From an uncultured Clostridia bacterium (GTDB lineage: Bacteria > Bacillota > Clostridia > TANB77 > CAG-508), in the NCBI GenBank assembly GCA_944390695.1, contig CALXQP010000022.1:1-32790 (forward strand): DNA of 32,790 nt, in the 5' to 3' direction. Of the stretch, positions 1-7,918 are shown piece after piece. The notes beneath the pieces are model-generated. The model was not told where the DNA came from and ran no database searches. It saw nothing but the letters and a program-made list of their open reading frames with translations. The position numbers and the translations under genes were made by a program. Each line of letters begins with the position of its first letter. Within the stretch, counting starts at the first letter, position 1.

Positions 1-33
1 AAGAAATGTAATCTATAAATTACACTTCTTTTT
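1..33. terminator. Hairpin at the left edge, probable terminator
   Basis: Bases 1-12 and 19-30 form a 12-bp inverted repeat with one mismatch around a 6-nt loop, with a T-run on the plus side. On the minus strand it begins 15 nt after the stop of the GyrA-like relic, as a native gene end would. The direction of use cannot be settled because the window ends here. Confidence 0.5.
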
Positions 34-44
34 AATTTTTATTT

Positions 45-176
45 TTATTCTATAGAATCTTCCATATCTGGTTTTAATGTTTCTATGCTTACTACTTTTC
101 CTCCGTCTCTTTTTCTCTTTATATTTACACCTTGTGTTTATCTTTCTAATACTCTTATTTCTTTTACTTTTTTTCT
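45..176 (-). pseudogene. GyrA C-terminal tail-like remnant
   Basis: The minus strand from 176 to the TAA at 45-47 reads a lysine run, then KEIRVLER, an in-frame TAA (138-140), then TQGVNIKRKRDGGKVVSIE and a short acidic tail ending in a stop. The pattern R-x-TQGV-x-[ILM]-x-R followed by GGKVVS is typical of the last blade of the DNA gyrase A (or ParC) C-terminal domain. Upstream, where the rest of the gene should be, there is only poly-A/T sequence, so no functional gyrase subunit is encoded. The in-frame stop sits where a polar residue is usual before TQGV. The family recognition is from memory of the motif, over about 40 residues only, so confidence is moderate. It could instead be an assembly joint. 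Confidence 0.4.
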
Positions 177-470
177 TTTTTTTTTTTTTTTTTTTTTTTA
201 TTTTTTTTTTTTCTTTTTTATTTTGTTTTTTTTATTTTTCATAATATTTTTTTATATTTATTTTTTATTTTTTTACAATTATTATATTAAGTAAACCATT
301 TTTATATAATAATTATAAAAATCTAAAAATATTAATCTCTTGTTTTCTTTTTTTTTCGATTTTATTCTAATTTATTCTATTTTTTCTATTTTTTAATTAT
401 TTATTATTTTAATTTTTTTTGATTTTTTTAAATTTATTTTTTTACATTTATGTATACTTGTTGATATGTT
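168..470. repeat. Poly-T and AT-only low-complexity stretch
   Basis: There is an uninterrupted run of 24 T (176-199), one A, then 12 T (201-212), followed by about 250 bases made almost only of A and T with many T-runs. It encodes only a phenylalanine-rich spurious frame. It carries no start, SD or motif I recognise and separates dnaN from the GyrA-like relic. Confidence 0.8.
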
Positions 471-511
471 TTCCTAACAAAAATTTGGTCAGAGGAAAAT
501 TTCTGACCAAA
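470..511 (-). terminator. dnaN intrinsic terminator
   Basis: Bases 484-493 and 502-511 form a perfect 10-bp inverted repeat with an 8-nt loop. It lies directly after the dnaN stop and, read on the minus strand, is followed by a T-run. Confidence 0.85.
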
Positions 512-514
512 CCT

Positions 515-1630
515 CTATTCTTTTAATCTAATTGGTAAAATCATGTAAACATATTCATTGTTTTCCACAGATTTTACTAAACATGGGGATATACTTGTCC
601 CAAATTCAACAAAAACTTCTTCATCATCAATAGCTTTTAAACTATCTAGGAAATATTTTGGATTAAATCCTGCTTCTATATTTTTTCCTTCTGTAGAAAC
701 AAATATTTCTTCTTTTGCTTCTCCTGTTTGATTTGTAAAAGAAATAATTAATTTTCCTATATCAACAAAAACTTTTACAGGATATTTTTTTTCTTTTTCA
801 ATTGAAGAAGCCGAAATTAAGCTAATTCTTTCAAAACTATTTTGTAAATTATTTTTATTAACTCTAATCCTTGTTTCCCAACTACTTGGTATAACTGATT
901 TATAATTTAAAAATTCCCCATCTAATATACGAGTTACAATTTTACAATTTTCCATTTCAAATAATGCTTGATTTTTGGCAATTCCTATTTTTATATGATC
1001 AAATGAATCTTGTAAAATTTTGTTAATTTCATTTAATGTTCTTCCTGGAATTACTGCTTTAAAATCATTTACCCTATTTTGTAAATATATACTTCTTAAT
1101 GCTAATCTAAAACCATCTACTGCAACAACATTTAGCTTATTGTTTTCCACTTCGAATAAACAACCTGTGAATATTGGCCTGTTTTCTTCTGAACTAACTG
1201 CAAATATTGTTTTTCTAATCATATTTCTCAACATATTCTGTTCTAAATCAATTGAATTTTCAACTTCTATTTTTGGTAATTCTGGAAATTCTTCTGGATT
1301 CATAGTACTTAGTTTGTATAATGATCCTTCACATTCTATTTCTAATAAATTATTTTCATTTAATGTTATATAAATTTCTGTATCTGGTAGTTTTCTTATG
1401 ATTTCACTAAACATTATTGCATTTACAACTGTACTACCTTGTTCTTTAACTTCACATTCCATTACATATTCTATTCCGATTTCTAAGTCATAAGTTGTTA
1501 ATTTTATTTCATTATCATTAGTTTGTATAAGTATTCCTTCTAGTATAGGCATTGTTGTTTTAGAAGCAACTCCTTTAACTACGGAATTTAGTGCTTTAAG
1601 GATATTATCCTTATAACAAACAATTTTCAT
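515..1630 (-). CDS. dnaN: DNA polymerase III beta sliding clamp
   Basis: This is the ring-shaped processivity clamp that tethers replicative polymerase to DNA. The product is 371 aa, normal for the family, and carries the three-fold repeated clamp fold. It opens with MKIVCYKDNILKAL, has the NRPIFTGCLFE segment that starts the second domain, and ends in the usual C-terminal element MILPIRL. The ATG at 1630 is preceded by an AAAGGAGAG ribosome binding site. It is transcribed away from dnaA in the standard dnaA–dnaN order, about 340 bases of origin DNA downstream of dnaA. recF, gyrB and gyrA, which commonly follow, are missing: after the terminator there is only AT-only DNA and a GyrA-like scrap. 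Confidence 0.97.
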   Translation of the reverse strand: MKIVCYKDNILKALNSVVKGVASKTTMPILEGILIQTNDNEIKLTTYDLEIGIEYVMECEVKEQGSTVVNAIMFSEIIRKLPDTEIYITLNENNLLEIECEGSLYKLSTMNPEEFPELPKIEVENSIDLEQNMLRNMIRKTIFAVSSEENRPIFTGCLFEVENNKLNVVAVDGFRLALRSIYLQNRVNDFKAVIPGRTLNEINKILQDSFDHIKIGIAKNQALFEMENCKIVTRILDGEFLNYKSVIPSSWETRIRVNKNNLQNSFERISLISASSIEKEKKYPVKVFVDIGKLIISFTNQTGEAKEEIFVSTEGKNIEAGFNPKYFLDSLKAIDDEEVFVEFGTSISPCLVKSVENNEYVYMILPIRLKE

Positions 1631-1673
1631 TTTGCGTCTCTCCTTTATTATTATATTTATTTTTATATTATAT

Positions 1674-1871
1674 TAATATTATTAGTAGTAATAGTATTAG
1701 GTACTGTGGATAATGTGGAAAACTATGTGGAAACTTTTATTCCCTAAGTAAAAAGTCTGTGTATAACTTAGTGGAAAACTTCCCAATTTATCCACACTAT
1801 TAAATTGGCTATGTGGATATTCTAGTTATTCACAGTTTATCAACACAGTTTCAACAGTGGCCTGTGGATAT
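1674..1871. other. oriC: oriC part between dnaA and dnaN: DnaA-trio-like element and DnaA boxes
   Basis: Boxes matching TTATNCACA lie at 1705-1713 (minus), 1758-1766 (minus), 1788-1796 (plus) and 1826-1834 (plus). One-mismatch boxes lie at 1812-1820, 1837-1845 and 1863-1871. Four bases from the box at 1705 begins a run of triplets read on the plus strand as TAG TAG TAA TAG TAT TAG (1683-1700), continuing as TAT/TAA to 1674, then AT-only DNA to about 1640. Read from the box on the other strand this is the CTA-type repeat described as the DnaA-trio in Bacillus subtilis, in the same orientation. It marks the likely strand-opening site. Confidence 0.85.
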
Positions 1872-1970
1872 CTGAGCTAGCTCTTCCGTAAGTAAAGATA
1901 AATAAAATGTAACCAAACAATTGTCCTTGAGAACAAATTTTCAAAAACAGTATCTGAAGCATTTATTTTT

Positions 1971-3332
1971 CTATTGTTCACCATTTATGATTATGTTTTT
2001 CACACTTTCCACAATTAATCTTGTATTATTTTTATCTTTAACTTCTTTTTCAATTTTTTTGCATGCATGCATTACTGTTGAATGATCTCTATTACCAAAA
2101 TCTTCTCCTATCTTAGGATAAGACATGTTTGCAACTTCTCTGCAAAGGTACATCGCAATTTGTCTTGGAAAAGCAATTTCATTTGAACGTTTATTACTTG
2201 CTAAATCATCTTTATTTATATTAAAATATTTAGCTACTGTTTCTTTTACAAAATCAGATGAAAGTACTTTTTCACTTGCTGCTTTAAATTCATTTATGGT
2301 ATTTTCTGCCAATTCTATCGTTATTGGAGCATGTGTAAGTGAAGCTGTTGCAATGATTTTATTAAATACTCCTTCTAATTCTCTAATATTTGAATCAATT
2401 TTATTTGCTATATTAGCTAAAATGCTATCATCTATTAGAATTTTTTCTTCTTGAGCTTTTTTTCTTAAAATTGCTAAACGGGTTTCATAATCTGGGCAGG
2501 AAATATCTGCCAATAATCCCCATTCAAATCTTGATTTTAACCTATCTTCAAGAAATTGTATTTCTCTAGGTGGTTTATCACTGGAAATAATAATTTGCTT
2601 TTTATCTTCATATAAAGCATTAAATGTGTGGAAAAATTCTTCTTGAACTCGTTCTTTTCCAGCAATAAATTGGATATCGTCAATTAGTAAAACATCAATT
2701 GTTCTATATTTGTTTCTAAATACTTCGTTTTTATTATCTTTTATTGCATTAATTAGTTGGTTTGTGAATTTTTCAGAAGTTACATATAGAATTTTTGCTG
2801 ACCTGTTATTTTGCAAAATTCTATTTCCTATTGCATGCATTAAGTGAGTTTTGCCTAATCCTACACCACCATATAAAAATAATGGATTATAAGATTCTCC
2901 TGGCTTTTCTCCTACTGCTATTGCAGCTGCATGTGCAAAACGGTTATTATTTCCAACTACGAATGTTTCAAATGTGTATTTTGGATTTAGAGTTCTGTTT
3001 AAAGCTTCTATTTCTGGATCTTGTGAGTCTATTTGTGAATTGGAAATTATTGTATTATCCATTACTGATGTTTTTTTGTCTTCTTCATCAAAACACACTG
3101 AAAATGTCCATTCTTTGTTTGTTATGTATTTGAAAGTATTTAGGATTAAATCAGCATATCTCCCTTTTATTAAGTCATGGTGATATTCTGATGTTGCTTT
3201 TAAGACGATATGATTATCTGTTATTTCCATGATTTCTAAAGTTTTTAACCAAGTGTCATACGCAATTGGTGTAACTTCAATTTTTAGTAGTTCTTTTGCT
3301 TGATTTAGTAGTTCGTCTTTGTCAATTTGCAT
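1971..3332 (-). CDS. dnaA: Chromosomal replication initiator DnaA
   Basis: DnaA is the AAA+ ATPase that binds DnaA boxes, opens oriC and loads the helicase. I choose the ATG at 3332 (453 aa, starting MQIDKDELL), 7 nt after GAAAGGATG; the longer TTG frame from 3350 would overlap that ribosome binding site. Domain I (about 1-80) and a short linker lead to the AAA+ core, with Walker A GGVGLGKT at residues 155-162 and Walker B LLIDDIQF. The C-terminal helix-turn-helix carries the DnaA signature (IGEDFGNRDHSTVMHA), which contacts boxes. The gene is flanked on both sides by box clusters, and its promoter lies among them, so autoregulation is likely. Confidence 0.98.
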   Translation of the reverse strand: MQIDKDELLNQAKELLKIEVTPIAYDTWLKTLEIMEITDNHIVLKATSEYHHDLIKGRYADLILNTFKYITNKEWTFSVCFDEEDKKTSVMDNTIISNSQIDSQDPEIEALNRTLNPKYTFETFVVGNNNRFAHAAAIAVGEKPGESYNPLFLYGGVGLGKTHLMHAIGNRILQNNRSAKILYVTSEKFTNQLINAIKDNKNEVFRNKYRTIDVLLIDDIQFIAGKERVQEEFFHTFNALYEDKKQIIISSDKPPREIQFLEDRLKSRFEWGLLADISCPDYETRLAILRKKAQEEKILIDDSILANIANKIDSNIRELEGVFNKIIATASLTHAPITIELAENTINEFKAASEKVLSSDFVKETVAKYFNINKDDLASNKRSNEIAFPRQIAMYLCREVANMSYPKIGEDFGNRDHSTVMHACKKIEKEVKDKNNTRLIVESVKNIIINGEQ

Positions 3333-3364
3333 ATTAAAACATCCTTTCAAAAATTAAAAATCGA

Positions 3365-3580
3365 AAAGTTATCCACAAAGTTTTCCACAGGTGTGGATAA
3401 CTTTGTAATAATTATGTAATAAATAGTTAATTTTATACGAACAGGCTTTTTGAAATACTGTTTTTAATAAATCCCCTATCTTTTCTTTTTCAGTATAATA
3501 TCAAAATTTTACACAATAAGTCAAGATAATTGTGGATAATTTTTAAAAATTGTGGATAAGTTTTAAAAAACTGTGGAAAA
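3365..3580. other. oriC: oriC part upstream of dnaA: palindromic and clustered DnaA boxes
   Basis: Consensus boxes lie at 3369-3377 (plus), 3392-3400 (minus), 3531-3539 (minus) and 3551-3559 (minus). Relaxed boxes (TTTTCCACA type) lie at 3381-3389 and 3572-3580. The first pair sits in a perfect 13-bp inverted repeat (3365-3377 with 3392-3404). With the downstream cluster this gives the two-part origin flanking dnaA known from Bacillus. The AT-rich stretch 3581-3677 has no gene. Confidence 0.85.
3495..3524 (-). promoter_or_regulatory. Probable dnaA promoter
   Basis: On the minus strand, TTGACT (3524-3519) and TATTAT (3500-3495) are separated by 18 bases. The start would be near 3488, giving a leader of about 150 nt. 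DnaA boxes lie just upstream (3531-3580) and in the leader (3369-3400), as expected for self-repression. Confidence 0.6.
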
Positions 3581-3677
3581 ATATCCTTTTATGACAAAAA
3601 TATTACAAAAATTTGAAAGATTTTATGTAAAAAAATAAATATAAAAAAATTTTGTTTTAGATATTTTTTTAAAACTA

Positions 3678-3707
3678 TTGACAAAGCAAGAAAATATGTA
3701 GTATAAT
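3678..3707 (+). promoter_or_regulatory. rpmH operon promoter
   Basis: A perfect TTGACA (3678-3683) and a perfect TATAAT (3702-3707) are 18 bases apart, about 70 bases upstream of rpmH. It is divergent from the dnaA promoter across the origin. Confidence 0.8.
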
Positions 3708-3782
3708 CGATGTACTTGTTATTGTAACAATTTTCCATAAAGGAATTGATATATAACTAAAAATTTTAGGAGGTGCAATATA

Positions 3783-3917
3783 ATGAAAAGAACATTCCAA
3801 CCAAAAAATAGACAAGAAAAGAAAGAACATGGATTTATGAAAAGAATGTCAACAAGAGCAGGAAGAAATGTATTAAAAGCTAGAAGAGCAAAAGGAAGAA
3901 AAAAAATCTGTGCTTAG
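3783..3917 (+). CDS. rpmH: Large ribosomal subunit protein bL34
   Basis: The product is a 44-aa, strongly basic protein starting [19 protein letters not shown] and continuing with the family pattern [19 protein letters not shown]. It is a structural protein of the 50S subunit. The length is usual. AGGAGGTG precedes the ATG. The C-terminus is KKICA, where most relatives end in a leucine-serine-alanine type tail, a small variation. It heads the classical rpmH–rnpA–yidD–yidC–jag operon and is followed by a hairpin that probably reduces transcription into rnpA. Confidence 0.97.
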   Translation: MKRTFQPKNRQEKKEHGFMKRMSTRAGRNVLKARRAKGRKKICA

Positions 3918-3923
3918 AAAATT

Positions 3924-3955
3924 AACTAAAGGTCTAGGCCTTTAGTTGTTTTATT
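3924..3955 (+). terminator. Hairpin between rpmH and rnpA, likely partial terminator
   Basis: A perfect 9-bp stem (3924-3932 with 3939-3947) with a 6-nt loop is followed by an interrupted T-run. The position lets rpmH be made in excess of rnpA, as both are read from the same upstream promoter. Confidence 0.7.
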
Positions 3956-4006
3956 ATTCATTATTCCTAAAAGTTCTTTAGATATGAGGAGTAAAAGAAG
4001 TAGAAA

Positions 4007-4363
4007 ATGAAAAAAACAAAAATGCTAAAAAAGAATTATGAATTTAGAGCAGTATTATCAAAAGGAAAATTCTTTGCAGAAAAAGAGATAGAAATTTCTA
4101 TTTTAAAAAATAATAAAAATTTGAATTTATTAGGAATTGCAGTAGGCACAAAAAATGGAAAAGCTTTCCAAAGAAATAGAGTAAAAAGAATAATAAGAGA
4201 ATGCTATACAAGGCTAGAAGGACAAGTTATAGAAGGTTATAGTATAGTAATTCTAATGAATAAAAAATTTTGCATATCAGATATAAAATTTTCAGAAGTT
4301 TTTATTGAGATGCAAAAAATTTTTGAGAAAGCGGGAATTTTAAAAGAAGAAGAAAAAATATGA
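4007..4363 (+). CDS. rnpA: Ribonuclease P protein component
   Basis: The 118-aa basic protein assists the catalytic RNA of RNase P in maturing tRNA 5' ends. The N-terminus ([17 protein letters not shown]) and the central RNR block ([14 protein letters not shown]) that contacts RNA are both typical. The start is not certain: a GAGGAG lies 15 nt upstream of the ATG at 4007, which is far, and the ATG at 4022 is an alternative; I keep 4007. The stop overlaps the yidD start by 4 bases (ATGA), which indicates coupled translation. Confidence 0.95.
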   Translation: MKKTKMLKKNYEFRAVLSKGKFFAEKEIEISILKNNKNLNLLGIAVGTKNGKAFQRNRVKRIIRECYTRLEGQVIEGYSIVILMNKKFCISDIKFSEVFIEMQKIFEKAGILKEEEKI

Positions 4364-4578
4364 AAAAAGTATGTATATATTTAATTGAATTTTATCAAAA
4401 AAATATATCAAAATTTTTAGAAGCTAAAAATATAAGATGTAAATTTTATCCTACATGTTCAGAATATACAAAACAAGCAATAGAAAAATATGGAGTAATA
4501 AAAGGTTGTATGTTAGGATTTGTAAGGATTTTAAAATGTAATCCTTTTTCAAAAGGAGGATATGACCCATTAAAGTAG
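4360..4578 (+). CDS. yidD: Membrane protein insertion efficiency factor YidD
   Basis: A 72-aa small protein with the family's cysteine-containing core [15 protein letters not shown] and the ending [11 protein letters not shown]. YidD aids membrane protein insertion at the inner face of the membrane. It lies in its usual place between rnpA and yidC, overlapping rnpA by 4 bases, with yidC starting 15 bases later. Confidence 0.95.
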   Translation: MKKVCIYLIEFYQKNISKFLEAKNIRCKFYPTCSEYTKQAIEKYGVIKGCMLGFVRILKCNPFSKGGYDPLK

Positions 4579-4593
4579 AAAGGGGTAATAAAA

Positions 4594-5523
4594 ATGTTAT
4601 CATTTTTTGCAGATATATTTGGATATGTATTAAATTTTGTGTATAATATAGTGCAAAATTATGGTATTGCTATTATTATATTTTCAATATTAGTAAAAAT
4701 AGCAATGTTACCTATAACTATAAAACAGCAAAAAACGCTTAAAAAATCTACTAAAATACAAGCAAAAATGAAAGAAATACAGTTCAAATATAAAAATAAT
4801 CCAGAAATGCTAAATCAAGCGACACTGGAATTATATAAATCAGAAAATATGAGCCCATTTAGTGGGTGTTTAAGTGCAATTGTACAATTAATTTTATTAT
4901 TTGCAGTATTTTATTTAGTACGTTCACCTTTAACATATATGAAAAAAGCTGAGCCTGAAGTTATAGATAAATATTATAAAATATTACAAGAAAATAATTT
5001 AAGTACAAATAGTGCATATCCAGAAATTGAAATCATTAGAGAGTTAGACAATATTAGAAGTTTGAAAAAGACTGAAAATACAAATAGTGAAGGCGAAAAT
5101 GAAAATAATTCAAATTCAGAAATAAAAGATGAAGAATTAGATTCATTAAATATAAATATGGATTTCTTAGGCTTAGATTTAGCACAAGTACCAACAAAAA
5201 GTTCAGATTGGAAAGCATATATAATACCAATTGCATATGTAATTGTTTCAGTAATTTCCATGAAAGTAGCAACAGCATCATCAAAGCCAAAGAAAAAGGT
5301 TGTAGAAAATAGTAATGAAAAATCATTAGCTAAACCTGAAGAGGAATTTGATCCAATGGCTCAAATGAATAAAAATATGAATCTAATGATGCCTATAATG
5401 TATTTAGCTGTAGCACTTATAGCGCCATTAGGACTAGCATTATATTGGTTAGTAAATAGTTTATTAATGATTGCAGATAGATTAATATTAAATAAACTTC
5501 TAAAGGACGAGGAGGAAAATTAA
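4594..5523 (+). CDS. yidC: Membrane protein insertase YidC/Oxa1/SpoIIIJ
   Basis: The 309-aa integral membrane protein inserts and folds membrane proteins. Membrane segments lie at about residues 23-42 (IIIFSILVKIAMLPI), 90-110, 205-225 and 255-290. The charged groove residue, arginine in the B. subtilis homologue, is lysine here (K35), a conservative change. The cytosolic hairpin after the first segment (KKSTKIQAKMKEIQFKYK) is typical. The loop between residues ~112 and ~205 is long, acidic and Asn/Glu-rich, larger than in Bacillus. AAAGGGG precedes the ATG. The gene is followed at once by jag, whose SD lies inside its last codons. Confidence 0.95.
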   Translation: MLSFFADIFGYVLNFVYNIVQNYGIAIIIFSILVKIAMLPITIKQQKTLKKSTKIQAKMKEIQFKYKNNPEMLNQATLELYKSENMSPFSGCLSAIVQLILLFAVFYLVRSPLTYMKKAEPEVIDKYYKILQENNLSTNSAYPEIEIIRELDNIRSLKKTENTNSEGENENNSNSEIKDEELDSLNINMDFLGLDLAQVPTKSSDWKAYIIPIAYVIVSVISMKVATASSKPKKKVVENSNEKSLAKPEEEFDPMAQMNKNMNLMMPIMYLAVALIAPLGLALYWLVNSLLMIADRLILNKLLKDEEEN

Positions 5524-5524
5524 A

Positions 5525-6199
5525 ATGGCAAGAAGTATAACAGTAGAGGGTAAAACAACATCAGAAGCTATAGAAAAAGGCTTAAAACAAATAGGTCTTC
5601 CAAAAGAATTGGTTGATATAAAAGTTATTGAAGAAAATAAAAAAAGTTTTTTTGATATACTAGCTCCAAAAGTTGTAAAAGTAGAATTAAAAGAAAAAGA
5701 AGCAAAAAAACCAGAAGAATTTGAAATTGAAACTACAGAACAAGAACTTGAAGAGGCAAGAAAAGATATAGAAACATTTTTAAAAGAATTTGTTCCTAAA
5801 TTAGGGAATAAAGCAGAATACAAAATAGAATTAAAAGAAAAATGTTTATATATAGATATAAATGGAGAAAATATTGGAAACCTTATAGGATATAGGGGAG
5901 AAGCATTATATGCTTTAGAAAATATTTTAAAAAATATAGCTAATAAAAAGTCAGAAAACAGAGTAGTTGTAAGATTAGATATAGAAAATTATAAAGAAAA
6001 AAGGATAAAAACACTTCAAGATGTGGCTAGAAAAAAAGCTAAGTTAGTTGAAAAAACTGGAAAAGCAATAACATTAGAACCAATGCAAGCATATGAAAGA
6101 AAGATAATACACAGCTTTTTACAAGAAAATGAATATGTAGAAACAAGAAGTATAGGGCAAGAGCCAAGAAGAAGAATTGTAATATCAAAAAAACAATAA
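5525..6199 (+). CDS. jag: RNA-binding protein Jag/KhpB (SpoIIIJ-associated)
   Basis: The 224-aa protein has the three expected parts: an N-terminal Jag-N domain (1-52, MARSITVEGKTTSEAIEKGL), a KH domain with the loop IGYRGE near residue 120, and a C-terminal R3H domain (YERKIIHSFLQ to the end). It is a cytosolic RNA-binding protein linked to cell division and envelope control in Firmicutes. Start and yidC stop are one base apart, and GAGGAGG precedes it. It is the last gene of the rpmH operon, followed by a strong terminator. Confidence 0.95.
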   Translation: MARSITVEGKTTSEAIEKGLKQIGLPKELVDIKVIEENKKSFFDILAPKVVKVELKEKEAKKPEEFEIETTEQELEEARKDIETFLKEFVPKLGNKAEYKIELKEKCLYIDINGENIGNLIGYRGEALYALENILKNIANKKSENRVVVRLDIENYKEKRIKTLQDVARKKAKLVEKTGKAITLEPMQAYERKIIHSFLQENEYVETRSIGQEPRRRIVISKKQ

Positions 6200-6217
6200 A
6201 ATAATAAATAAAATCAG

Positions 6218-6272
6218 AAGTCAAAGTTCAGATTTTAATCATGCAAAAGATTAAAGGGACTTTGACTTTTTT
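6218..6272 (+). terminator. Terminator of the rpmH–jag operon
   Basis: A perfect outer stem of 10 bp (6218-6227 with 6259-6268) and an inner stem of 7 bp (6234-6240 with 6249-6255) are followed by six T. Confidence 0.85.
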
Positions 6273-6293
6273 GAATATATGAGGAGGAATAAA

Positions 6294-7664
6294 ATGAGCA
6301 CAATAGCATCAATTTCTACAGCTCCAGGGATTGGAGGAATTGGAATAATAAGAATGAGTGGAGAAGACTCATTTAATGTTTTAGAAAAAATATTTAAACC
6401 AAAAACATATCAAAAAATTGAAGATATAAAAGGATATACAATAAAATATGGAACTATTGTTGATAATGATGATATAATTGATGAGGTTTTAGTGGCTTAC
6501 TATAAATCACCAAAAAGCTATACTACAGAGAATATGTGTGAAATTAGCTCACATGGTGGAAATATTGTTATGAAAAAAATTCTTGAACTTTGTTTAAAAA
6601 ATGGGGCAGACCTTGCGGAACCAGGAGAGTTTACCAAAAGAGCATTTTTAAATGGAAGAATAGATCTAGCACAAGCTGAATCTGTAATTGATGTAATTAA
6701 TGCAAAATCAGATAAAGAAGCTAAAAGTGGAATAAAGCAGTTAGAAGGGTATTTGTCAAAAGAAATTAGAGATATTAAACAAGAAATATTAGATGTTCTA
6801 GTAAATATTGAAGTTACTATTGATTACCCTGAATATGATACTCCAGAAGTTCAAGAAAATGAAATGAGAAATATGTTGCAAAATGTAAATAGAAGATTGG
6901 AAAAATCAGAGAAATCTTTTGATAATGGAAAAATTATAAAAGATGGTATAAAAACAGCCATTATAGGAAAACCAAATGCAGGTAAATCTTCTCTTTTAAA
7001 TGCAATTTTAAATGAGGAAAGAGCCATTGTAACTGATATTGCTGGAACTACAAGAGATACAATTGAAGAATTTGTTACAATTAAAGGTATTCCTTTAAAA
7101 TTAATTGATACAGCAGGAATTAGAGCAGCTTCTGATATTGTTGAAAAAATTGGTGTTGAAAAATCAATTAAACAAGCAGAAGATGCTGATTTGATTATTG
7201 CTATTTTCGATAGTTCTAAAGATTTAGATGATGAAGATATTGAGATTTTAAATTTAATTAAAAATAAAAAGTCAATAATTTTATTAAATAAATCAGATTT
7301 AAATATGATTTTAAATGAAAATGATGAAAGATTGACAAATGTCTCAAATTGTATTTTAAAAATTTCTGCTTTAAACAAAATTGGAATTGATGAATTATAT
7401 GAAAAAATTTCAGAATTATTTAGTCTAAATGAAATTAATTTTGATAATGAAATTTTAATTACAAATATTCGTCATAAAAATATAATTTCTAAAGCTCTAG
7501 AAAACGTTAAAAAGGCAAATGAGGCATTAAATATGTGTATGCCTATAGATATCATTACTATTTATATAAAAAGCGTTTTAGAGGATTTAGGAGAGATTAC
7601 AGGTGAAGTTGTAAGTGAAGATATTATAAATGAAATTTTTTCGAAATTTTGTTTAGGTAAATAG
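6294..7664 (+). CDS. mnmE: tRNA modification GTPase MnmE (TrmE)
   Basis: With MnmG it adds the aminomethyl-type group to U34 of certain tRNAs. I start at 6294 (456 aa, MSTIASISTAPG), since GAGGAGG lies 8 nt before it; the in-frame ATG at 6279 lies at the 5' edge of that site. The N-terminal tetrahydrofolate-binding domain (1-~120) is followed by helices that hold the G domain, with G1 GKPNAGKS at residues 225-232, TTRDT, DTAG and NKSD. The C-terminus is CLGK, the required cysteine motif (C453). Nothing is missing. Confidence 0.97.
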   Translation: MSTIASISTAPGIGGIGIIRMSGEDSFNVLEKIFKPKTYQKIEDIKGYTIKYGTIVDNDDIIDEVLVAYYKSPKSYTTENMCEISSHGGNIVMKKILELCLKNGADLAEPGEFTKRAFLNGRIDLAQAESVIDVINAKSDKEAKSGIKQLEGYLSKEIRDIKQEILDVLVNIEVTIDYPEYDTPEVQENEMRNMLQNVNRRLEKSEKSFDNGKIIKDGIKTAIIGKPNAGKSSLLNAILNEERAIVTDIAGTTRDTIEEFVTIKGIPLKLIDTAGIRAASDIVEKIGVEKSIKQAEDADLIIAIFDSSKDLDDEDIEILNLIKNKKSIILLNKSDLNMILNENDERLTNVSNCILKISALNKIGIDELYEKISELFSLNEINFDNEILITNIRHKNIISKALENVKKANEALNMCMPIDIITIYIKSVLEDLGEITGEVVSEDIINEIFSKFCLGK

Positions 7665-7918
7665 AAAAAGCGAACTCTTAAAATCAAAAATTAGCCAATT
7701 TAATTTCAAAGATATATAATTTATCAAATAAATAGTTAAAATTGAAATATGGCGAAAATAAACCGAAATAAAATGTAATAATTATTGGACAAGAATATTT
7801 AATTAGAATATATAATTGTTAGTCCTTTGAAATTTTCTTCTTATAGTCGAAAATTCAAACCGGGTGAGAACAAATTAAAGAAAAATAGAATTTTATGAAG
7901 AAAGAAGTGTGAAAATAA

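Noticed and set aside
85-294. 69-aa frame made almost only of phenylalanine
   Set aside because: It is the translation of the poly-T tract; it has no SD and no protein character beyond the homopolymer.
7665-7918. Riboswitch or leader RNA before mnmG
   Set aside because: Only weak imperfect complementarity (around 7830-7860), no terminator T-run and no conserved riboswitch motif.
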